From Nodularia sphaerocarpa UHCC 0038 (lineage in GTDB: Bacteria > Cyanobacteriota > Cyanobacteriia > Cyanobacteriales > Nostocaceae), in the NCBI RefSeq assembly GCF_022376295.1, contig NZ_CP060140.1, positions 124,001 to 188,000 of the forward strand: a DNA stretch of 64,000 nucleotides. The letters are read 5' to 3'. Positions 9,359 through 18,195 of the stretch are shown here, one piece after another. The notes under the pieces are model-generated. The model saw only the letters and a program-made list of their open reading frames with translations, searched no databases and was not told the origin of the DNA. Position 1 is the stretch's first letter. Every line of letters starts with the position of its first letter. Made by a program: the position numbers and the translations under genes.

Positions 9359-10600
9359 GTGACTACTACACCCCTCTCCCCCAGTTCCCTCTCAAACACT
9401 CAGGTTCCCGACATCCTTGGACGCTTTGGACGCTTTGGCGGTAAGTACGTCCCGGAAACACTGATGCCGGCTTTAGCTGAATTAGAAACAGCTTATCAGC
9501 AATACCGCCATGATCCAAGTTTTCAAGCAGAACTACAAGATTTACTGCGAGATTATGTCGGACGCGCCACACCGTTGTATTTTGCCGAACGCCTCACGGC
9601 TCATTATGCCCGCCCAGATGGTACAGGAGCGCAAATTTACTTAAAGCGTGAAGACTTAAATCATACAGGCGCGCACAAAATTAATAATGCCTTGGGTCAG
9701 GTATTGTTGGCGCGGCGCATGGGTAAGAAAAGAGTAATTGCCGAAACAGGCGCAGGACAGCATGGAGTAGCAACAGCGACGGTTTGCGCTCGGTTTGGGC
9801 TGGAATGTGTGATTTACATGGGCGTTCACGATATGGAACGTCAAGCGTTGAATGTGTTCAGAATGCGACTCATGGGTGCTGAAGTTCGTCCGGTAGAAGC
9901 GGGAACCGGAACCCTCAAAGATGCGACTTCTGAGGCTATCCGCGATTGGGTGACGAATGTGGAAACAACTCACTACATTTTGGGTTCTGTAGCGGGTCCC
10001 CATCCTTACCCAATGATGGTACGCGATTTCCATGCTGTGATTGGTGTAGAAACTCGCGTTCAAGCAATGGAAAAGTGGGGCGGTTTACCTGATATTCTGA
10101 TTGCTTGTGTGGGTGGTGGTTCCAACGCGATGGGATTATTCCACGAGTTTGTGAATGAATCTTCTATCAGGTTAATTGGGGTGGAAGCAGCCGGCGAAGG
10201 TGTGAATACAGAAAAACACGCTGCTACCTTGACAAAAGGACAGATTGGTGTATTGCATGGAGCAATGAGCTATTTGTTGCAAGATGAAGAAGGGCAAATA
10301 ATTGAGGCGCACTCGATTAGTGCAGGTTTAGATTATCCTGGGGTAGGGCCAGAACATAGCTATTTGAAGGATATGGGAAGGGCTGAATATTATAGTGTGA
10401 CTGATGCAGAGGCTTTGGCAGCGTTCCAGCGACTATCTCGCCTAGAGGGAATTATACCAGCGTTGGAAACTGCTCATGCGATCGCTTATCTAGAAACCCT
10501 ATGTCCTCAACTGAGTGGTAGTCCTCGCATTGTCCTCAATTGTTCTGGACGCGGTGATAAAGATGTACAAACCGTAGCCAAGTTTTTAATCCCCGAATAA
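9359..10600 (+). CDS. trpB: Tryptophan synthase beta chain
   Basis: Complete TrpB. The segment GRFGRFGGKYVPETLMPAL opens the protein, the PLP-lysine motif is in REDLNHTGAHKINNALGQ, and the glycine-rich phosphate-binding loop is VGGGSNAMG. It converts indole (channelled from TrpA) and serine to tryptophan, using PLP. The frame begins at GTG 9359 (MTTTPLSPSS). The 413 residues fit cyanobacterial TrpB. There are no other trp genes next to it, which is usual in cyanobacteria, where trp genes are dispersed. A REP-rich repeat region follows directly. Confidence 0.97.
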   Translation: MTTTPLSPSSLSNTQVPDILGRFGRFGGKYVPETLMPALAELETAYQQYRHDPSFQAELQDLLRDYVGRATPLYFAERLTAHYARPDGTGAQIYLKREDLNHTGAHKINNALGQVLLARRMGKKRVIAETGAGQHGVATATVCARFGLECVIYMGVHDMERQALNVFRMRLMGAEVRPVEAGTGTLKDATSEAIRDWVTNVETTHYILGSVAGPHPYPMMVRDFHAVIGVETRVQAMEKWGGLPDILIACVGGGSNAMGLFHEFVNESSIRLIGVEAAGEGVNTEKHAATLTKGQIGVLHGAMSYLLQDEEGQIIEAHSISAGLDYPGVGPEHSYLKDMGRAEYYSVTDAEALAAFQRLSRLEGIIPALETAHAIAYLETLCPQLSGSPRIVLNCSGRGDKDVQTVAKFLIPE

Positions 10601-10654
10601 CTCTCATATCTTGCACCATTTTCAATCATCCAAATATCACCAAACTTTTCTGGG

Positions 10655-10773
10655 GTGAACTCTTGTGAAGTGAACTCTTGTGCAGTGAACTCTTGTGCAG
10701 TGAACTCTTGTGCAGTGAACTCTTGTGGGGTAACTCTTGTGAAGTGAACTCTTGTGCAGTGAACTCTTGTGGG
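10655..10773 (+). repeat. 15-bp tandem repeat, eight units
   Basis: Eight near-identical units of GTGAACTCTTGTGCA (one is 14 bp, the others vary only in the last three bases: GCA, GAA, GGG) run from 10655 to 10773 and end inside the first REP-like hairpin. The unit resembles the 5' flank of the REP (AACTCTTGTGGGG), so the array may have grown by slippage from a REP edge. Reading frames across it give meaningless QEFTA repeats. There are no spacers, so it is not a CRISPR. Confidence 0.8.
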
Positions 10774-10792
10774 GTGGGCATCTTGCCCGCCC
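10766..10792 (+). repeat. REP-like hairpin, copy 1
   Basis: CTTGTG is followed by a 9-bp stem GGGTGGGCA / TGCCCGCCC (one T-G wobble) with the loop TCT. It is identical to the copies at 13481-13507 and, in reverse, 12775-12801. It lies in the trpB 3' region at the end of the tandem array. Confidence 0.75.
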
Positions 10793-10863
10793 TTATCTTC
10801 AACCTCAGCTATTACATAGAATATAGTAAATCCCTTATTACTTCTAATGTAGTATTTCCCTCT

Positions 10864-10892
10864 CTTGTGGGGAGGGCAAAGATGCCCGCCCC
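10864..10892 (+). repeat. REP-like hairpin, variant copy 2
   Basis: Begins with CTTGTG and has the stem GGGGAGGGCA / TGCCCGCCCC, with an A-G mismatch at the wobble position of the other copies and a 4-nt loop AAGA. The preceding 50 bp (from GAATATAGTAAATCCCTT) recur upstream of the copy at 13346, so the repeated unit is longer than the hairpin. Confidence 0.65.
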
Positions 10893-10927
10893 AGTCATGC
10901 AATTTAAATATAGTGATTTATTAAACA

Positions 10928-12688
10928 TTAACTGGCATTACTAGTATTAGAAGGAATATCTATATCTATCTTGTAAATTTCCTTAGCTCTAATTTTATTT
11001 AATCTACTAGATTCAGCTAACATACGAATGGCTTTTTCTAAATTTTGAGATGCAGGTAAATCTAAATCCAAGCAATCTTTAACTCTTTCAGTTAAATCAG
11101 AATTACCGCCTTTAAGCCATTTATAAAATTCATCAACACTACAGCTATTTAAAAATTCAATCTCTGCATCCTTTACATCGAACCAATATGATTTATATCG
11201 GTAATTGCGATTAATCTTTGATAAGGCTTTAGTAATATTCAAAGTTTGCTTATATTCTTTTTTTTTAACTTCTAGATGTGCCACTAAGTCAGGATATTTA
11301 TGCAATTTAGCTCTAATAGCATAAGCTTCGTTACAATCATTTGGTTCTAATAATTGTAGCTTATGTTGCAGTAAAAACTTTTCATACTTAGAAATATCCA
11401 GTTCCACAAATGAGGCATAATATTCTATTATTTTAAAATCCAAAATCCTCAAATATAGATGATGATTGTCAAGTAAATTAGTAATTTCATTAACAAGTTC
11501 TTGTTCATTATCAATAAAGCCACAAAAAAATTTATCTTTAATAATACCAATCTTTTCAAGTATTTTATTTTCTTGTTCTTCTTGATTAAGAATATTACCT
11601 TTTTTAATAAAATCTTCCGCATTAAATAATGCTGTTTCAACCAAGTTAATTATTTGTAACTCAAGCCCTATAGCATGATAACCTAGAAATGAAAGTAAGT
11701 TCCCTGCTCTTATTTTGTCTTCAGAAGTATCATTATTCTTGTCTACATATTTTGAAGAGTCTATTAATGATAGTATAGTATCCACATTAATAGGAAATAA
11801 TTTACCAAAATCAGTGTCAAGTTTTGCTAAATTAATGATAATGCTATTTTGTATAATTTGATTACGCAAACTAGGCTCCCAATTCTCCATTAAAGGAATA
11901 AGCTCATCAATAAGCCATTTAGTTTTGCGTATAAGTCTAATATTATTCGTCTTAGCCCTTATAAATACTTCTTTAATTACTTCTATATCAGGATGTTGTT
12001 TAAATATGAAATCTAAGTTTTCTTCCACTGTAGGATCAAGTGTAAATTCTATATCAATTACTTTTTCTCGATAATCATCTAATATTTTTTTTGATTGGAC
12101 ATCATCTAAGAGAATATCTTCATTATAAATTAAAATAATTTTACATTCTAATTCTTGAACTATATATTCAACAAACCCAAGTAATTCATCTAACGGGAGT
12201 TTAGATTTTCGTTCAAGATCATCAATGCATACAATTGAGTTTTTGACATTTGTATTAAAAAGCATCTCCAGCAAAAAATCACCTGCTATAGAAATTAATG
12301 AGCCTGCTATTGGGATGGATAATTTTTCTGATAATGGTAAATCTATTATTCTTGGAGTTTTTTCTAATTTCCCAACATTACGATTATAGAATTCAAAGGA
12401 ACTAAATATCTTTTTATTGAAAAAATTGTTATTTTCTTTACCTTTATAACTCGCTATTAACCGTGCTTTCAGTTGTTCAATTGAAGAAATGCCAAAAACA
12501 GAAGCATAAGAATAATACTCTTTTGTATATTCATCTAAAAATGTCTTTACTAAATATGTTTTTCCAACACCCCATTTTCCCTTGACAGCTAAAACCTTAT
12601 AATCTTGATTATCTAAAAATCGCGTGAGAATACTTTCTGCTTCTTCTCGATTAATTCCAGAAATTGCTTTGTTTGTGCTTTCATTCAT
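10928..12688 (-). CDS. KAP-like P-loop NTPase (accessory, possible defence role)
   Basis: Walker A GKWGVGKT lies at residues 37-44, in the context VLAVKGKWGVGKTYLVKTF. A Walker B-like IVCIDDLERKSKLPLDELLG lies near residue 152, the DDLER form typical of KAP-family NTPases. A hydrophobic stretch between them (IPIAGSLISIAGDFLLEML) may be the membrane insertion seen in KAP proteins. The C-terminal 300 residues are helical and unrecognised. The gene is visibly more AT-rich than its neighbours, is alone on its strand, and sits between REP-like repeats, so horizontal acquisition is likely. KAP NTPases include the phage-exclusion protein PifA, so antiviral function is possible but inferred only from family and context. 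Confidence 0.65.
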   Translation of the reverse strand: MNESTNKAISGINREEAESILTRFLDNQDYKVLAVKGKWGVGKTYLVKTFLDEYTKEYYSYASVFGISSIEQLKARLIASYKGKENNNFFNKKIFSSFEFYNRNVGKLEKTPRIIDLPLSEKLSIPIAGSLISIAGDFLLEMLFNTNVKNSIVCIDDLERKSKLPLDELLGFVEYIVQELECKIILIYNEDILLDDVQSKKILDDYREKVIDIEFTLDPTVEENLDFIFKQHPDIEVIKEVFIRAKTNNIRLIRKTKWLIDELIPLMENWEPSLRNQIIQNSIIINLAKLDTDFGKLFPINVDTILSLIDSSKYVDKNNDTSEDKIRAGNLLSFLGYHAIGLELQIINLVETALFNAEDFIKKGNILNQEEQENKILEKIGIIKDKFFCGFIDNEQELVNEITNLLDNHHLYLRILDFKIIEYYASFVELDISKYEKFLLQHKLQLLEPNDCNEAYAIRAKLHKYPDLVAHLEVKKKEYKQTLNITKALSKINRNYRYKSYWFDVKDAEIEFLNSCSVDEFYKWLKGGNSDLTERVKDCLDLDLPASQNLEKAIRMLAESSRLNKIRAKEIYKIDIDIPSNTSNAS

Positions 12689-12774
12689 AAACTTTTTTAA
12701 CCTCGCATGAGCAAATTATTTTAAAATATTTGAGCTAAGTGTATTTAATAACATTAACAGTAATTTTTACACAA

Positions 12775-12801
12775 GGGCGGGCAAGATGCCCACCCCACAA
12801 G
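12775..12801 (-). repeat. REP-like hairpin, copy 3 (reverse orientation)
   Basis: Exact reverse complement of the copies at 10766 and 13481. It lies 28 bp beyond the stop codon of the RAYT gene. With the opposite-orientation copy at 13346 it flanks that gene, the usual arrangement of a RAYT and its REPs. Confidence 0.75.
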
Positions 12802-12828
12802 ATGAAAGATAAAATGCCACGTTTTTGA

Positions 12829-13299
12829 TTATTCTGAGGTTTGCCAGAAAAAAGGGTAATTTTCTGGAGTTAATGAAAGTCCTGCTTCTACAGGATTCTG
12901 TCTAATGTATTGCCAAAATGCTTGAAACTCTTCTTCATTTCTCACAATCCTGTCATAGCGCTCATCTTGCCAAACTACTCCTATATGTTGCATTACCTTG
13001 GGAATCTGTTTAGCACTAAAACCTTTGATGCTGTTCATAATAGTACTGAGTGACCAATACTCATTTTCAGACTTGATTAAAGGTTGCATGAGCAGATGAA
13101 CATGATCTGTCATGACCACAAAAACAAACAATTTATATCTTTGATTATTAAAAAATAGACAAGAGTTAAAAACTATTTCCCTTGCTTCTGGGCTAAGTTC
13201 TAACTTTTCCCAAGTATTAAAAGTAATAAAATAAGTTGCCCCGTCCAATTCCCAATGAGGTAATCTTCTATAGAAAGTCTTCAACCTTGGCTCTTGCAT
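12829..13299 (-). CDS. REP-associated tyrosine transposase (RAYT, Y1_Tnp)
   Basis: A 156-residue single-domain Y1 transposase. The segment YFITFNTWEK is the first strand. VMTDHVHLLMQP holds the HUH metal-binding pair. FWQYIRQNPVEAGL carries the nucleophilic tyrosine in the context typical of TnpA_REP proteins. RAYTs bind and nick REP hairpins as single-stranded DNA. This copy looks intact, and inverted REP-like hairpins lie on both sides (12775-12801 and 13346-13372), with further copies within 8 kb. It is a domesticated-type transposase rather than a conventional IS, since no IS ends are seen. Confidence 0.88.
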   Translation of the reverse strand: MQEPRLKTFYRRLPHWELDGATYFITFNTWEKLELSPEAREIVFNSCLFFNNQRYKLFVFVVMTDHVHLLMQPLIKSENEYWSLSTIMNSIKGFSAKQIPKVMQHIGVVWQDERYDRIVRNEEEFQAFWQYIRQNPVEAGLSLTPENYPFFWQTSE

Positions 13300-13345
13300 T
13301 GAATATAGTAAATCCCTTGTTAGTTCTCTTCTACTATTTTCCTTT

Positions 13346-13372
13346 CTTGTGGGGTATGCATCTTGCCTGCCC
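13346..13372 (+). repeat. REP-like hairpin, diverged copy 4
   Basis: Same layout as the other copies but with stem GGGTATGCA / TGCCTGCCC. One G-C pair has become A-T on both arms (a compensatory change) and one pair is lost. It lies upstream of the RAYT start. Confidence 0.65.
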
Positions 13373-13480
13373 TATCTTTATAGTTCCCATCCACGAAACT
13401 TAAAATTGCATCTTTATATATTTTTTCTAATGAACTAAGCTGAAAAACATTTATTTTGCATATTGAAATTACATTAAACT

Positions 13481-13507
13481 CTTGTGGGGTGGGCATCTTG
13501 CCCGCCC
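13481..13507 (+). repeat. REP-like hairpin, copy 5
   Basis: Identical to copy 1, including the CTTGTG leader and TCT loop. It lies just past the psaB terminator, between psaB and the RAYT. Confidence 0.75.
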
Positions 13508-13510
13508 ATG

Positions 13511-13544
13511 AAAAAATCCCCCACCTTGCGGCAGGGGACTTTTA
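13511..13544 (-). terminator. Rho-independent terminator of psaAB
   Basis: On the minus strand, 29 bp past the psaB stop, the sequence reads AAAAGTCCCCTGCC-GCAA-GGTGGGGGATTTTTT. It forms a 10-bp stem (two wobble pairs) with a stable GCAA tetraloop, extended by A-T pairs into a run of six T. This is a textbook intrinsic terminator. Confidence 0.88.
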
Positions 13545-13572
13545 TTACTGACCTACAAAACTAGCAGCCGAA

Positions 13573-15804
13573 TTAACCGAACTTACCAGCAGTGGAGGCA
13601 ATCAAGAACGCCGCGTAGGTCACGACATAGCCGACAGTGAAGTGGGCTAGACCTACCAAACGAGCTTGAACAATGGACAGAGCAACGGGCTTATCTTTCC
13701 AGCGAACCAAGTTAGCTAGAGGAGTACGCTCGTGCGCCCAAACAAGGGTTTCAATCAACTCTTGCCAGTAACCTCTCCAAGAAATCAGGAACATGAAACC
13801 AGTTGCCCAAACAAGGTGTCCAAATAGGAACATCCAAGCCCAAACAGACAGGTTATTCACGCCGTAAGGATTGTATCCGTTAATCAACTGAGCCGAGTTA
13901 GCCCAGAGATAATCACGGAACCAGCCCATGAGATATGTAGAGTTTTCGTTAAACTGAGCAACGTTACCTTGCCAAATACCTAGATGTTTCCAGTGCCAGT
14001 AGAAGGTTACCCAACCAATGGTGTTCAACATCCAGAACATCGCTAGGTAGAAAGAGTCCCAAGCTGAGATGTCGCAAGTACCGCCACGGCCTGGACCGTC
14101 GCAAGGGAACGCATAGCCGAAGTCCTTTTTATCGGGCATCAACTTGGAACCACGAGCGTCCAAAGCACCTTTAACAAGTACCAAGGTGGTGGTGTGAATA
14201 GCCAAAGCGAATGCGTGGTGAACCAAGAAGTCGCCAGGGCCAATTGTTAAGAATAGGGAGTTGGTACCAGAGTTAATGGCTTCCAACCAGCCACCTAACC
14301 AAACGTTTCCGTAGTTAGGATAAGCTGTGTAGGCGATGCTGTCAGGGTTAGACAACAATGTGTCTAAACCGTACAGTACTTTACCGTGAGCAGCTTGAAT
14401 GAATTGTGCGAACACAGGCTCAATCAAGATTTGCTTTTCAGGAGTACCGAAAGCTACTACTACATCGTTGTGTACATACAGACCAAGGGTATGGAAGCCC
14501 AAGAATAGCGATACCCAGCTGAGGTGAGAAATAATCGCTTCTTTGTGCTGTAATATTCGGTCAAGTACGTTGCCTTTGTTTTGTTCGGGGTCGTAGTCAC
14601 GTACCCAGAAGATGGCGGCGTGGGCAAAAGCACCAACCATCAAGAAGCCAGCAATATACTGGTGGTGAGTGTACAGCGCTGCTTGAGTTGTGTAGTCCTT
14701 AGCAATGAATGCGTAAGGAGGCAGGGCGTACATATGCTGCGCTACCAACGAAGTGGCGGTTCCCAGTGCTGCTAAAGCTAGAGACAACTGGAAATGCAGC
14801 GAGTTGTTAATGGTGTCGTACAAACCTTGGTGAGGCAGGTTGAATTGACCTTCACTCTTGCTACCAGGGATTAAACCGGATTTGGAATTCAGCATTTCTT
14901 TGATGCTGTGACCAATTCCAAAGTTAGTCCGGTACATATGACCAGCAATAATGAAGATAACTGCGATCGCCAAGTGGTGATGAGCCATATCGGTCAACCA
15001 CAAGGATTCTGTCTGAGGATGGAAACCACCCAAGAAAGTCAGAATCGCTGTACCTGAACCTTCAGATGTACTAAAAATATGGCCAGCAGTATCAGGGTTA
15101 GCAGCGTAAACTCCCCAGTTACCTGTGAAGAACGGAGTCAAACCTGCTGGGTGGGGCAGTGTGGTGAGGAAGTTATCCCAACCAACGTGCTGTCCGCGAG
15201 ATTCGGGGATAGCAACGTGAATCAAGTGACCAGCCCAAGCCAAAGAACTAACACCAAACAACGCTGACAAGTGATGGTTCAGGCGAGGTTCAGCACTCTT
15301 AAACCAAGAGAGGCTAGGACGGAACTTGGGTTGTAAGTGCAACCAACCAGCAAATAAGAATAACGCTGATAACAAGAGGAGGAACACAGAACCGGTATAC
15401 AGTTCGCTGTTCGTCCGCATCCCGATTGTGTACCACCAGTGGTAAACACCAGAGTAAGCAATGTTTACAGGATTGCTAGCGCCACCTTGGGTAAATGCTT
15501 CAATCGCAGGTTCACCAAAGTGGGGGTCCCAAATCGCATGGGCGATCGGGCGGATGTGAAGGGGATCTTTAATCCACTGTTCAAAGTTACCTTGCCAGGC
15601 CACGTGGAACAGGAGGCTGGAAGCCCACAGGAAAATGATTGCCAAGTGACCGAAGTGAGTGGCGAAAATCTTTTGGTAAAGATTTTCTTCAGTCATGCCA
15701 TCGTGGCTTTCAAAGTCGTTTCCTGTAGCGATCGCATACCATATCCGACGAGTAGTCGGGTCCTGTGCGAGATCCTGGCTAAATTTTGGAAATTTCGTTG
15801 CCAT
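13573..15804 (-). CDS. psaB: Photosystem I core protein PsaB (P700 apoprotein A2)
   Basis: Full-length 743-residue PsaB beginning MATKFPKFSQDLAQDPTTRR. Eleven transmembrane helices are expected. The F-X cluster loop FPCDGPGRGGTCDISAWD provides two of the four cysteines that hold the inter-subunit 4Fe-4S cluster. Conserved chlorophyll-ligand segments (HHLAIAVIFIIAGHMYRTNFG) are intact. PsaB pairs with PsaA to bind P700, A0, A1 and F-X in thylakoid membranes. It lies downstream of psaA with a 132-bp gap, so the two form a dicistronic operon ending at the hairpin at 13511-13544. Confidence 0.98.
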   Translation of the reverse strand: MATKFPKFSQDLAQDPTTRRIWYAIATGNDFESHDGMTEENLYQKIFATHFGHLAIIFLWASSLLFHVAWQGNFEQWIKDPLHIRPIAHAIWDPHFGEPAIEAFTQGGASNPVNIAYSGVYHWWYTIGMRTNSELYTGSVFLLLLSALFLFAGWLHLQPKFRPSLSWFKSAEPRLNHHLSALFGVSSLAWAGHLIHVAIPESRGQHVGWDNFLTTLPHPAGLTPFFTGNWGVYAANPDTAGHIFSTSEGSGTAILTFLGGFHPQTESLWLTDMAHHHLAIAVIFIIAGHMYRTNFGIGHSIKEMLNSKSGLIPGSKSEGQFNLPHQGLYDTINNSLHFQLSLALAALGTATSLVAQHMYALPPYAFIAKDYTTQAALYTHHQYIAGFLMVGAFAHAAIFWVRDYDPEQNKGNVLDRILQHKEAIISHLSWVSLFLGFHTLGLYVHNDVVVAFGTPEKQILIEPVFAQFIQAAHGKVLYGLDTLLSNPDSIAYTAYPNYGNVWLGGWLEAINSGTNSLFLTIGPGDFLVHHAFALAIHTTTLVLVKGALDARGSKLMPDKKDFGYAFPCDGPGRGGTCDISAWDSFYLAMFWMLNTIGWVTFYWHWKHLGIWQGNVAQFNENSTYLMGWFRDYLWANSAQLINGYNPYGVNNLSVWAWMFLFGHLVWATGFMFLISWRGYWQELIETLVWAHERTPLANLVRWKDKPVALSIVQARLVGLAHFTVGYVVTYAAFLIASTAGKFG

Positions 15805-15936
15805 AGGTTTGAGAAATCCTCTGACTTTTAGCCATCAGGTGTCATCTTTTGAAGTTCTGAGTTTTGAGTAACTAGGTTTTGAGCTTTGATCACTCAGCAC
15901 CCAGCCCTCAGCCCTCAGCCCTTCTGAAGTGAATTG

Positions 15937-18195
15937 CTACCCTACTGAAAGGATGTGTGCGTGGAAGAATGCCCAGGTGGTCACAATTCCTCCTAAGAGG
16001 TAGTGAGCTACACCTACAGCTCGTCCCTGAATGATGCTCAGAGCGCGAGGCTGAATTGCTGGTGCTACTTTCAACTTATTGTGCGCCCAAACAATGGACT
16101 CAATCAGTTCTTGCCAGTAGCCGCGACCACTGAACAGGAACATTAAGCTGAATGCCCATACAAAGTGAGCGCCTAAGAAGAGTAGACCATAAGCAGATAA
16201 AGCACTGCCGTAGGAGTTGATTACTTGTGCAGCTTGCGCCCACAAGAAGTCACGCAACCAGCCGTTAATGGTAATGGCACTTTCTGCAAAGTTACCACCA
16301 GTAATGTGAGACACATTACCTGCTGCATCTACTGTTCCCCAGACATCTGATTGCATTTTCCAACTGAAGTGGAAGATCACAATCGATAGGGAGTTGTACA
16401 TCCAGAATAATCCGAGGAACACGTGGTCCCAACCAGATACTTGGCAAGTACCGCCACGGCCAGGACCGTCGCAAGGGAAGCGGAAGCCTAAGTTTGCCTT
16501 GTCTGGAATCAGACGAGAACTACGGGCGTATAACACACCCTTGAGCAGAATCAGGACGGTGACGTGAATGGTGAAGGCGTGGATGTGGTGAACTAAAAAG
16601 TCCGCTGTACCCAAAGCAATAGGCATCATTGCCACTTTGCCGCCGACAGCCAAAATACCGCCGCCAAAAGCATAACTAACTGGCTCAATAGCATTAGGAG
16701 CAGTACCACCAGGAGCTAGGGTGTGCAAGTTTTGCACCCACTGAGCAAATACTGGCTGCAACTGAATTGCCGAGTCGGAGAACATATCTTGGGGACGACC
16801 CAAGGCACGCATTGTATCGTTGTGGATGTACAGTCCAAAGCTGTGGAAGCCTAAGAAAATACACACCCAGTTCAGATGGGAAATAATAGCATCCCGGTGA
16901 CGAATCACACGATCTAACACGTTGTTTTGGTTCACAACAGGATCGTAATCCCGCACCATGAATATGGCTGCGTGAGCCGCACCACCAACAATCAAGAAGC
17001 CACCGATCCACATATGGTGGGTGAATATACACAATTGCGTTGCATAATCCGTTGCCAAGTACGGATATGGGGGCATTGCGTACATATGGTGAGCAATGAT
17101 GATGGTCAGTGAACCCAAGAAAGCAAGGTTAGTTGCCAACTGAGCGTGCCAGGATGTGGTCAGGTTTTCATACAAACCTTTATGACCTTCTCCTGTGAAG
17201 GGACCTTTATGGTTTTCCAGGATTTCTTTAATACTGTGACCGATACCCCAATTGGTACGGTACATATGACCAGCAATGATGAACAGAACCGCGATCGCCA
17301 AATGGTGATGGGCAATATCGGTCATCCACAAGCCGCCTGTTACAGGGTTCAAACCGCCCTTGAAGGTTAGGAAGTCAGCATACTGACCCCAATTCAAGGT
17401 GAAGAATGGTGTTAACCCATTAGCAAAGCTGGGATACAAATCTGTCAACAAGTCTTTGTTCAGAATGAACTCGTGGGGCAGAGGTATATCTTTAACAGCT
17501 ACACCCGCATCCATGAGTTTGTTGATTGGTGCTGACACATGGATTAGGTGTCCAGTCCATCCCAAAGAACCACAACCTAGCAATACTGCCAAGTGATGAT
17601 TCAGCATTGACTCCACATTCTGGAACCATTCCAGTTTAGGAGCGCGCTTGTGGTAATGGAACCAACCAGCAAATAAGAACAATCCTGCTAATACCAAGCC
17701 GCCAATAGCTGTGACATAAAGCTGGAATGAGCTTGTGATACCCCAGCCGCGCCATACTTGGAACAAGCCAGAGGTGATCTGAATACCGCGGAATCCACCG
17801 CCGACATCACCATTTAAAATGTCTTGTCCCACAATGGGCCATACGACTTGAGCGCTGGGCCTCACATTTAGTGGGTCGCTTAACCAAGCTTCGTAATTCG
17901 AGAATTTAGCGCCGTGGAATAACATCCCGCTCAACCAAATCGCTACTACGGATAAATGTCCGAAGTGTGCCGCGAAGATTTTACGAGAAATGTCTTCTAA
18001 ATCGCTTGTATGTGTATCAAAGTCATGGGCGAGGGCATGAAGGTTCCAAATCCAGGTGGTGGTTTTCGGACCTTTGGCTAAGGATCTGTCGAAGTGTCCT
18101 GGCTTTGCCCATTTTTCAAATGAGGTAGGAACCGGATCTTTATCAACTATGACTCTTGCCTTCTTTTCCTCTCGCTCCGGAGGACTAATCGTCAT
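15937..18195 (-). CDS. psaA: Photosystem I core protein PsaA (P700 apoprotein A1)
   Basis: Full-length 752-residue PsaA beginning MTISPPEREEKKARVIVDKD. The F-X loop FPCDGPGRGGTCQVSGWDH and the HHLAIAVLFIIAGHMYRTNWG helix match the family. It is the partner of PsaB in the PSI reaction centre and first gene of the psaAB operon. The roughly 900-bp region upstream is free of genes and must hold the promoter; psaA promoters in cyanobacteria are strongly light-regulated, but I cannot point to the elements from sequence alone. Confidence 0.98.
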   Translation of the reverse strand: MTISPPEREEKKARVIVDKDPVPTSFEKWAKPGHFDRSLAKGPKTTTWIWNLHALAHDFDTHTSDLEDISRKIFAAHFGHLSVVAIWLSGMLFHGAKFSNYEAWLSDPLNVRPSAQVVWPIVGQDILNGDVGGGFRGIQITSGLFQVWRGWGITSSFQLYVTAIGGLVLAGLFLFAGWFHYHKRAPKLEWFQNVESMLNHHLAVLLGCGSLGWTGHLIHVSAPINKLMDAGVAVKDIPLPHEFILNKDLLTDLYPSFANGLTPFFTLNWGQYADFLTFKGGLNPVTGGLWMTDIAHHHLAIAVLFIIAGHMYRTNWGIGHSIKEILENHKGPFTGEGHKGLYENLTTSWHAQLATNLAFLGSLTIIIAHHMYAMPPYPYLATDYATQLCIFTHHMWIGGFLIVGGAAHAAIFMVRDYDPVVNQNNVLDRVIRHRDAIISHLNWVCIFLGFHSFGLYIHNDTMRALGRPQDMFSDSAIQLQPVFAQWVQNLHTLAPGGTAPNAIEPVSYAFGGGILAVGGKVAMMPIALGTADFLVHHIHAFTIHVTVLILLKGVLYARSSRLIPDKANLGFRFPCDGPGRGGTCQVSGWDHVFLGLFWMYNSLSIVIFHFSWKMQSDVWGTVDAAGNVSHITGGNFAESAITINGWLRDFLWAQAAQVINSYGSALSAYGLLFLGAHFVWAFSLMFLFSGRGYWQELIESIVWAHNKLKVAPAIQPRALSIIQGRAVGVAHYLLGGIVTTWAFFHAHILSVG

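Noticed and set aside
10655..10773. Possible CRISPR array
   Set aside because: Units are contiguous 15-mers without spacers, and no cas gene is present.
10507..10902. Minus-strand open frame of 131 codons with QEFTA repeats
   Set aside because: It is a translation of the 15-bp tandem array and a REP, and overlaps the trpB end. No protein character.
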